From assembly GCF_026420845.1 (NCBI RefSeq), contig NZ_JAOWCB010000001.1, forward strand, positions 186,001 to 250,000: DNA of 64,000 bases. The letters run 5' to 3'. Source of the DNA: Streptomyces sp. PR69. Lineage in GTDB: Bacteria > Actinomycetota > Actinomycetes > Streptomycetales > Streptomycetaceae. The notes beneath the pieces were generated by a model that worked only from the letters and a program-made list of their open reading frames with translations, was not told where the DNA came from and made no database searches. Positions 57,913 through 64,000 of the stretch are shown in pieces. The position numbers and the translations under genes are program-made. Each line of letters begins with the position of its first letter. Within the stretch, counting starts at the first letter, position 1.

Positions 57913-58802
57913 AGTGCGGCCGCGATGTCCGCGGCCAGCCGCGCGTTCCCGCGGACGGCCGCCAGATTGGCCTCCAGCGACGCGCCTTGTGTGCGGCGCA
58001 TCAGATGGTCGAGCAGGAAGGGTGTGACGGCCTGCCCGCTGATCCCCCGCTCCCGGCACTCGTCGAGTGCCTCCGCCAGCACTCTGTCGTGCAGTTGGGG
58101 ATCGAGCTGCTCGTCCTCAGAGACCGGCTGGGCGACGATCAGCGCCGATTCGGGCCCGCCGAGCCGCTCCTGGGCGTGCATCACCGCCGCCACCTCCGCG
58201 GGGGACCGGACCGTCCAGTCGACGGGCTCGCCCGAAGACCGCAGATAGAAGCCGGGGAACCGGTCGACCCTGTAGCCGAGGATGGTCACGCCCAGCGTCT
58301 CAAGTCGCTGCAGCGTCGCCGGCACATCGAGGACGGACTTCACACCCGCGCACACCACGGTGATCCTGGTCTGTGCGAGCAGCCGCAGATCGGCCGACTC
58401 GTCGTGCGTCTCCGTCCATTCGCGGTGCACGCCGCCCAGGCCTCCGGTGGCGAAGACGCGGATCCCCGCGCGCGCCGCCAGGAAGGCAGTCGCCGAGACC
58501 GTCGTCGCCCCGCTCGCCCCGGCCGCCAGAGCGGGCGCCAGGTCACGGTGACCGAGCTTGCGTACGGAGTCGTCCCCGGCAACCCGCTCCAGCTGGTCCT
58601 TGTCCAGCCCGATGCGGATCTGTCCGTCCAGTACGGCGATGGTGGCGGGAACCGCCCCTCCGGCCCGGACAAGCGCCTCCAGCTCCTCGGCTACGGCCAG
58701 ATTGCGTGGCCGCGGCAGCCCATGGGCGATGATCGTCGATTCAAGGGCGACGACGGGACGCCGGTCGGTGAGCGCTTCCTGTACTTCTTCGGTCAGCAGC
58801 AT
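57909..58802 (-). CDS. psuG: Pseudouridine-5'-phosphate glycosidase
   Basis: A 297-residue PsuG. VVALESTIIAHGLPRPRNLA holds the catalytic Glu, ITVVCAGVKSVLDVPATL the active-site Lys, and VFATGGLGGVHREWTETHD and SLEANLAAVRGNARLAADIA are conserved. It splits pseudouridine 5'-phosphate into uracil and ribose 5-phosphate. ATG 58802 follows AGGGATGGG; an in-frame upstream start would add 11 atypical residues. It is first in the psuG-psuK unit and divergent from the cupin gene. Confidence 0.95.
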   Translation of the reverse strand: MLLTEEVQEALTDRRPVVALESTIIAHGLPRPRNLAVAEELEALVRAGGAVPATIAVLDGQIRIGLDKDQLERVAGDDSVRKLGHRDLAPALAAGASGATTVSATAFLAARAGIRVFATGGLGGVHREWTETHDESADLRLLAQTRITVVCAGVKSVLDVPATLQRLETLGVTILGYRVDRFPGFYLRSSGEPVDWTVRSPAEVAAVMHAQERLGGPESALIVAQPVSEDEQLDPQLHDRVLAEALDECRERGISGQAVTPFLLDHLMRRTQGASLEANLAAVRGNARLAADIAAAL

Positions 58803-58898
58803 GTCCCATCCCTGGCACGGCGACCGGTCGCTCAAACGTCTGTCCGTCCACCGCGGATGCGATGGCGTATCCCCGCCGTCCGGTTAAGGTGACCCGCC

Positions 58899-59261
58899 AT
58901 GACGACTTTTGATCAGGCGGTGCCGTCCTTCGCCGTGCACATTCCGGACGTGGAGCTGGAGCCGGAGCCCCTCGACCCCACGCAGATCGTCTCCGGGGAG
59001 CCGGAGGTGAGCGGCAAAGTGCTGTGGGAGTCCGCCGACGGAACCCAGCTGCGGGGCATCTGGCAGATCACCCCGGGCGTGGTGACGGACACCGAGGCCA
59101 ATGAGCTGTTCGTCGTGGTGAGCGGGCGCGCCACGATCGAGGTGGAGGGCGGCGGGACGTTCGAGGTCGGCCCCGGCGACGCATGCGTACTGCGCGAGGG
59201 CGACCGCACCACGTGGACCGTGCACGAGACGCTCCGCAAGGCGTACCACATCTGCCTCTGA
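58899..59261 (+). CDS. Cupin-domain protein (DUF861 type)
   Basis: A 120-residue single cupin. ELFVVVSGRATIEVEGGGTF and VGPGDACVLREGDRTTWTVH match the DUF861/cupin_3 class, in which the metal site is often incomplete. No partner domain. It is divergent from psuG and convergent with the MFS gene. Function unknown. Confidence 0.83.
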   Translation: MTTFDQAVPSFAVHIPDVELEPEPLDPTQIVSGEPEVSGKVLWESADGTQLRGIWQITPGVVTDTEANELFVVVSGRATIEVEGGGTFEVGPGDACVLREGDRTTWTVHETLRKAYHICL

Positions 59262-59286
59262 GGCCCTCTGGAGTCCGGACGCCGGC

Positions 59287-60684
59287 TCAGGGGCCGGCCG
59301 GTTCTCCGGACTTGTCCGCAGCCGCAGCCGCAGCCGCAGCCGCAGCCGCAGCCGCAGCGCCAGCCGCAGCCGAAGGTGCGGTGCCGAGGGCGCGTCGCAC
59401 CGCAAGTGCAGCCATCGGCAGCAGCAGGCAGGCGCCGATCAGATTGAGCCAGCCGTAGCCCGCCTGGGAGACGATCAGTCCGGCCGCAGCGCCGCCGATG
59501 CCCGCCGTGGTGTTCATCGTCAGGTCCGAGAGGCCCTGCACCGCGGCTCGGGCGGGTTGCGGCACCGAGTCGGTCAGCAGCGTGGAACCGGCGACCAGGC
59601 CGGCCGACCAGCCCAGCCCCAACAGGAACAGCCCCGTCGCCGTCTGCCCATGGCTCGCCCCCGCGGTGCCGGACAGCAGTGCCGCCATGGACAGCAGCGC
59701 AACGGCCAGCCCGATCACCGAGAGCCGTCCGATGCGGTCGGCGAGCCAGCCCATCAGCGGGGAGAAGGCGTACATGCCTGCGATATGCCCGCTGATCACC
59801 AGACCGATCAGCTGGATCCCCGCTCCGTGGTGGCTCAGGGCGACCGGGGTCATCGACATGATGGACACCATGGCTGTGTGCGACGCGGCGACCGTGACCA
59901 GCGCGAGCCGGGCGAGCGGGGACTCGCGCACCGCCCGCAGCCCGGCCTTCAGCGAACGGCCCGCCGGGGACTGGTCGGCTGCCGGAGCCAGCGCGCGCGC
60001 CGTCAGCAGCGGATCGGGCCGCAGCAGCGCGAGGACCAGGAAGGCGGAGACGACGAACACCCCCGCAGCCCATATGAACGGCCCCGCGGCCGTGGGTATG
60101 CCGAGCCCCGACACGCTGCGGCCCGCGGGCGCGGCGACATTGGGTCCGAGGACGGCGCCGATCGTCGTCGCCCATACGACGGTCGAGATCGCCCGGCCGC
60201 GCCGCTCGGGCTCCGCGAGGTCCGCCGCCGCGAAGCGGGCCTGCAGATTCGCCGACGATCCCGCCCCGAACGCCGCCATGCCGGCCAGCAGCAGCGGGAA
60301 GCTGCCGATGAGGGAGGCGAGGACGACCACTCCGGCGCCGAGCGCCCCGATCAGATAGGCGAGCACCAGCCCAGGCCGTCGCCCCCGTGCGGTCATCACC
60401 GCGGCCAGCGGCATGGAAAGCAGCGCGGTCCCCGCCACCATGGCGGTCGGCGCCAGCCCGGACAGCGCCTCCGAGCCGCTCACCTCCTGCGCCAGCACGG
60501 CCGCGAGCGCGATGCCGATCGCCACGCCGAGCCCGCCGAGCATCTGACTGCCGATGAGCACGGCCGTGACCCGCCGGCGCAGCGCGGGCAGCGCGTCGTC
60601 GGCAACGCGGTGGGCGGCGTCGGCGGTCCGCGACCCGCCCGGCGAAGCGTCCTTGGGACGCCGGGCGTCCTCCGCCGTGCTCAT
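59287..60684 (-). CDS. MFS transporter
   Basis: A 465-residue major-facilitator protein with about 12 hydrophobic helices. The loop between helices 2 and 3 has MTARGRRPGLVLAY, and the equivalent in the second half is GWLADRIGRLSVIG, the standard MFS motif. The substrate is not known; an exporter is likely. The last 30 residues are a polyalanine tract from a hexamer repeat plus DKSGEPAGP. ATG 60684 starts a 35-residue polar N-terminus. Confidence 0.87.
   Translation of the reverse strand: MSTAEDARRPKDASPGGSRTADAAHRVADDALPALRRRVTAVLIGSQMLGGLGVAIGIALAAVLAQEVSGSEALSGLAPTAMVAGTALLSMPLAAVMTARGRRPGLVLAYLIGALGAGVVVLASLIGSFPLLLAGMAAFGAGSSANLQARFAAADLAEPERRGRAISTVVWATTIGAVLGPNVAAPAGRSVSGLGIPTAAGPFIWAAGVFVVSAFLVLALLRPDPLLTARALAPAADQSPAGRSLKAGLRAVRESPLARLALVTVAASHTAMVSIMSMTPVALSHHGAGIQLIGLVISGHIAGMYAFSPLMGWLADRIGRLSVIGLAVALLSMAALLSGTAGASHGQTATGLFLLGLGWSAGLVAGSTLLTDSVPQPARAAVQGLSDLTMNTTAGIGGAAAGLIVSQAGYGWLNLIGACLLLPMAALAVRRALGTAPSAAAGAAAAAAAAAAAAAADKSGEPAGP
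59318..59356. repeat. Perfect hexamer microsatellite in the MFS gene
   Basis: GCAGCC repeated six and a half times without error, then one variant and two more near-units to 59371. On the coding strand it reads as alternating Ala codons. Confidence 0.95.
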
Positions 60685-60843
60685 CGGACCGGGCCCGGAG
60701 TCCGGGCGCCGGCTACGGCGTATATGCAGGGCGCGTCAACGGTGATGGTCACCGACGCAGTGTGCCAGCCCCTTCCCGGACACGGCACTGTGTTCCGTCC
60801 CACGATTCCGGCCCCCCTTCCGGTCCCGCTCTTACCCCACGCG

Positions 60844-61398
60844 TCAGAACAGCGGCTGCGGCAGCACGCCCTCCAGTGCCAGCAGCTTCCTCTTGGTCTC
60901 CAGCCCGCCGCCGAAGCCGCCCAGGCCGCCGTCCGTCTCCACCACCCGATGGCACGGCACCACCACCGGAAGGGGATTGGAACCCATCGCCGCCCCCACG
61001 GCCTGCGCTGCCCCGGGCTCGCCGACCCATGCCGCGAGGTCCCCGTACCCCACCACTGTCCCGTACGGCACATCCGCCGCCAGCCGCTGCAGCACCTGGC
61101 GATTGAAGCCGGCGGACAGCGACCAGTCGAGCGCCAGTCCGAACGACCGCAGCTCTCCCGAGAAGTACGCCCGGAGCTGATGTATCGGCTCCGCGAGCCG
61201 TCCCGACGCACTCTCCACCGGATTGGCGGCCAGCCGCCGCGCCAGCCGTCCAAGCGCCTCTTCGCGCACCCGCCCGCGGGCATGGAAGACGACGCTCACC
61301 AGACCTGTGCCCGTCGCGGCGAGCAGCAGCGGCCCGATGTCCGTGTGCAGCACGGACCACTCGAAGACAGCGGTGTCCGAACTCTCCTGGGAGATCAT
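60844..61398 (-). CDS. Methylated-DNA--[protein]-cysteine S-methyltransferase
   Basis: A 184-residue suicide repair protein removing O6-alkyl groups from guanine. The acceptor Cys149 is in VVVPCHRVVETDGGLGGFGG, preceded by VPYGTVVGYGDLAAWVGEPG, the helix that enters DNA. ATG 61398 is preferred; an upstream TTG at 61428 would add ten residues. It is followed by the MFS gene in the same direction but about 160 bases away. No AdaA/AlkA neighbour is present. Confidence 0.93.
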   Translation of the reverse strand: MISQESSDTAVFEWSVLHTDIGPLLLAATGTGLVSVVFHARGRVREEALGRLARRLAANPVESASGRLAEPIHQLRAYFSGELRSFGLALDWSLSAGFNRQVLQRLAADVPYGTVVGYGDLAAWVGEPGAAQAVGAAMGSNPLPVVVPCHRVVETDGGLGGFGGGLETKRKLLALEGVLPQPLF

Positions 61399-61447
61399 GC
61401 GAACCACCGTACGGCCCGCCACTGACAATGCGGCCGAGCCGGCGGCG

Positions 61448-62428
61448 TCAGCGCCCTTCGATCGCGTCGCGGACCACGTCGGGCTTGTTGGTGATGATGC
61501 CGTCCACGCCGAAGTCCCGGACCCTGATCGCGCCCTCCGCGTCGTTCACCGTCCAGGTGCTGACCCGCAGCGGTTTGTTGTGGGGGCCCTTGAGCCGGTG
61601 GACCTCGGCCACGTAGTCAGCCGTCAGCGAGGTGTGGCTGGGGTTGATCTGGTCGGTGAACTCCGCGTACGCGGGCAGGTCCGCGACCGGGGGCTTGCCG
61701 AGGAAACCGGTGATGACATCCGGCCTCGCATGGTGCACGGCCCGCACGGTGTCCGCGCCAAAGCTCTGCACCACCAGCCGGTGCCGTACATGGCCGCGGT
61801 CCAGCCAGCCCTCCTCGCCGAGGACGCGCAGCGTGTCGTGCTCGATGCCCGGGTAGAGCTCCGGCTTCTTGATCTCCAGCAGCAGCTTCTGGCCGTTGTG
61901 CTCGACCCGGTCCAGATACTGGGTCAGCGTGGGCACGCGCTGCCCCGCCCACTCCTCCCCGAACCAGCTTCCGGCGTCCAGGGTCGCGATCTCCGCCGCC
62001 GTGAAGTCCCCGACCTTCCAGGGCGAGCGCTCCGGGAAGCGCTGCTCCACATCCGTGGTCCTGGCCAGCGAGTCGTCGTGGATCACCACCAATACGCCGT
62101 CCCTGGTGCGCTGTACGTCGTTCTCGACCCAGTCGAACCCCATGTAGGCGGCGGCGTCGACGGCGGCGAGGGTGTTCTCCGGCGCATAGGCGGACGCACC
62201 CCGATGGGCGATCACTGCAGGCGGCCGCCGGTAGGCCTCCCGGGTGGGCGGGGCGACGGAGGCGTAGGGCACGGCGGAGGAACCGATCGCGGCGGAGGCC
62301 GCGCGCGTGGCGGTTGCGGCCGAGGCGGAGCTGACGGGGGCGCAGCCGGGCAGTGCCAGCGCGGTGAGGCCGACGGCGGTCACGGCCGCAGTGGCGGCGG
62401 GGCGTACGGGCACGGGGACTCCTCGCAT
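61448..62428 (-). CDS. Glycerophosphodiester phosphodiesterase, lipoprotein
   Basis: A 326-residue exported GDPD. The signal peptide ends in the lipobox LPGC near residue 29, so it is membrane-anchored outside. VIAHRGASAYAPENTLAAVD and VVIHDDSLARTTDV carry the two catalytic His residues, with ENDVQRTRDG supplying metal ligands. It releases glycerol 3-phosphate from lipid-derived diesters. A Ser/Ala linker separates anchor and domain. Confidence 0.92.
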   Translation of the reverse strand: MRGVPVPVRPAATAAVTAVGLTALALPGCAPVSSASAATATRAASAAIGSSAVPYASVAPPTREAYRRPPAVIAHRGASAYAPENTLAAVDAAAYMGFDWVENDVQRTRDGVLVVIHDDSLARTTDVEQRFPERSPWKVGDFTAAEIATLDAGSWFGEEWAGQRVPTLTQYLDRVEHNGQKLLLEIKKPELYPGIEHDTLRVLGEEGWLDRGHVRHRLVVQSFGADTVRAVHHARPDVITGFLGKPPVADLPAYAEFTDQINPSHTSLTADYVAEVHRLKGPHNKPLRVSTWTVNDAEGAIRVRDFGVDGIITNKPDVVRDAIEGR

Positions 62429-62724
62429 GGTCGCTACGGCGGTTCGCCGGCAAGGCTGTGGTCAGGTCGTGCCGTCACAGTCCCGTACAGCGTGACAGCG
62501 GAGCGTCAACGGCGGACAGGCGGAGTATGGCCACGAGGTGAATGGATTCACTCCACGGGGATCACTCGTCCGCTTCCGTATCGACTAATCTCCGCTCAAA
62601 TGTTTGCCAGCCGGGTGGAGAGTCATACCCTCGCCCCGAGCCAGACATCCCGTCAGGGAGATCCCGGCCGGGGACCGGGCATCGACGGGATCGCGGGGGA
62701 CCACCAGGGGCGAAGGGCTAGGGG

Positions 62725-63597
62725 ATGCAGGGCACTGTGGACGGATTCAGCTATGGGCTGGTCACTCCCGTGGCGGGGTATGTGATGGCCTGCCTCGGCG
62801 GGGCCCTCGGCTTGCGCTGCACCACCCGCTCCGTGCGCACCGGGCGCTCCTTCAAGCCCGGCTGGCTGGCCCTGGGGGCGGCGTCGATCGGGTCCGGCAT
62901 CTGGACCATGCATTTCATCGCGATGATGGGGTTCTCCGTCGCCGAGACGCCGGTCAGCTACGACAGGCCGACGACCTTCGCCAGTCTCGCCGTCGCCATC
63001 GTGATGACCGGCATCGGGATCTTCATCGTCGGGTATCGCGGCGCGACCCGGATGGCCCTGGTCACCGGAGGCACGATCACCGGCCTCGGGGTCGCCACCA
63101 TGCACTACCTCGGCATGGCCGCGATGAGGCTCGACGGCCGCATCGAGTACAACACCTTGATCGTCGCGCTGTCCGTGGTGATCGCCGTCGTGGCCGCCAC
63201 CACCGCGCTGTGGGCCGCGGTGTCGATCCACGGCTTTCCGGCCAGCCTCGGGGCCAGCCTGGTGATGGGCGTGGCGGTCAGCGGCATGCACTACACCGGC
63301 ATGGCGGCGGTCAGCGTCCATCTGCACGCCGCGCCCGGCCCCGTGCCGCCCGGCGACTCGGCCGCCACCCTGCTGGCTCCGATGCTCATCGGCCCCGCCG
63401 TCTTTCTGCTGCTCGCCGGGGTGGTGGTGATGTTCGACCCGCTGCTGGTCATGGGGGAGCCGGACCGGAGGACGGGCGTCGCCCGGGACTCCCGTCCCGG
63501 TGTGCCCGCCGCCTCGCGGCAGATCCGGCAGACAGACCGGGAGCCGGCCGGCCGGTCCGCCGACCGCGGCCCGCGCCGGGGCCGCGGAGGCCGCTGA
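62725..63597 (+). CDS. MHYT-domain membrane protein
   Basis: A 290-residue protein with about seven membrane helices and three MHYT-type motifs at helix ends: MHFIAM, MHYLGM and MHYTGM. The His/Met residues are thought to bind copper and sense a diatomic gas. Unlike many MHYT proteins there is no GGDEF/EAL output domain; the C-terminus is an Arg-rich cytoplasmic tail of about 50 residues. ATG 62725 follows AGGGG. It lies 60 bases before uvrB. Confidence 0.9.
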   Translation: MQGTVDGFSYGLVTPVAGYVMACLGGALGLRCTTRSVRTGRSFKPGWLALGAASIGSGIWTMHFIAMMGFSVAETPVSYDRPTTFASLAVAIVMTGIGIFIVGYRGATRMALVTGGTITGLGVATMHYLGMAAMRLDGRIEYNTLIVALSVVIAVVAATTALWAAVSIHGFPASLGASLVMGVAVSGMHYTGMAAVSVHLHAAPGPVPPGDSAATLLAPMLIGPAVFLLLAGVVVMFDPLLVMGEPDRRTGVARDSRPGVPAASRQIRQTDREPAGRSADRGPRRGRGGR

Positions 63598-63656
63598 ACC
63601 ACGGCCGTGCGCCGTCTGCGGCCCCGGCTGTCAGTGGTGGGTCGTACGGTGGTTCC

Positions 63657-64000
63657 ATGCGGCCCGTTACCCAGATCGAACGTACGGTGGCGCCTTTCGA
63701 GGTCGTCAGCCCCTACCGGCCCAGCGGCGACCAGCCGACGGCCATCGCCGACCTTGAGCGGCGTATCCGCGCAGGTGAGAAGGATGTCGTCCTGCTCGGC
63801 GCGACCGGCACGGGCAAGTCGGCGACGACCGCCTGGATGATCGAGCGGCTTCAGCGCCCCACCCTGGTGATGGCGCCCAACAAGACCCTGGCTGCCCAGC
63901 TGGCCAACGAATTCCGCGAACTCCTGCCCAACAACGCGGTCGAGTATTTCGTCTCCTACTACGACTACTACCAGCCCGAGGCGTACGTCCCCCAGTCGGA
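63657..64000 (+). CDS. uvrB: Excinuclease ABC subunit B (3' end cut by window)
   Basis: The first 114 codons of Uvr[21 protein letters not shown], the Walker [41 protein letters not shown] and [16 protein letters not shown] are all family signatures. It verifies damage and loads UvrC in nucleotide excision repair. The ATG at 63657 gives the normal N-terminus with a short nine-residue lead. Confidence 0.97.
   Translation, partial: MRPVTQIERTVAPFEVVSPYRPSGDQPTAIADLERRIRAGEKDVVLLGATGTGKSATTAWMIERLQRPTLVMAPNKTLAAQLANEFRELLPNNAVEYFVSYYDYYQPEAYVPQS

Overview
The window is high-GC actinobacterial DNA that reads as a Streptomyces chromosome. GC-rich third codon positions, TTGACC/TAGGCT-type promoters, a long chaplin with a sortase signal, an SPW_0924-family micro-protein, a monomeric NADP isocitrate dehydrogenase and the order pyk - pdtaR - livKHMGF - polA - rpsA - coaE - uvrB all fit that genus. 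Both ends cut a gene: an acyl-CoA dehydrogenase on the left and uvrB on the right.

Region 1 (1-10.3 kb) is a compact catabolic block. It matches, gene for gene, the KstR2 regulon known from mycobacteria and rhodococci for the last two steroid rings (HIP, the C/D-ring indanedione propionate): two acyl-CoA dehydrogenases (FadE31-like and a FadE32/33-like partner), IpdF, KstR2, FadA6, IpdC, IpdB, IpdA, EchA20 and two more SDRs. Two divergent promoter regions each carry one KstR2-like palindrome (2071-2090 and 8469-8488), so two operators could control the four transcription units. IpdB carries a Ser/Gly/Ala repeat insertion.

Region 2 (10.3-21.2 kb) holds an HExxH/zinc-ribbon protein, a secreted trypsin, chorismate mutase, aminopeptidase N, an overlapping pair of PLP decarboxylase and lysine/ornithine N-hydroxylase (desA/desB-like but with no desC/desD beside them), a SIMPL protein and pyruvate kinase. 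Region 3 (21.2-34.2 kb) holds an odd short-variable-arm tRNA with anticodon CAA, the ANTAR regulator PdtaR, the branched-chain amino acid ABC system, a thioesterase, a molybdopterin oxidoreductase and polA.

Region 4 (34.2-47.6 kb) has a secreted lytic transglycosylase with Ig-like domains, a micro-protein, a PorA-family protein, an HrpB helicase enlarged by a 15-residue tandem-repeat insertion, a methyltransferase, rpsA, a PAC2 protein, coaE, a TPR protein, a small membrane protein and a slipin. Region 5 (47.6-64 kb) has an SNF2 helicase/SWIM pair, icd, a DUF3574 protein, the long chaplin, a MITE-like element, a DUF2293 protein, psuG/psuK, a cupin, an MFS exporter, an O6-alkylguanine-DNA methyltransferase, a GDPD lipoprotein, an MHYT membrane protein and the start of uvrB.

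A recurring theme is in-frame short-period repeats inside otherwise conserved genes (ipdB, hrpB, the MFS gene, slipin, pdtaR), together with two kinds of dispersed genus-type repeats. Family names come from reading the translated sequences against remembered family features. No database search was run.
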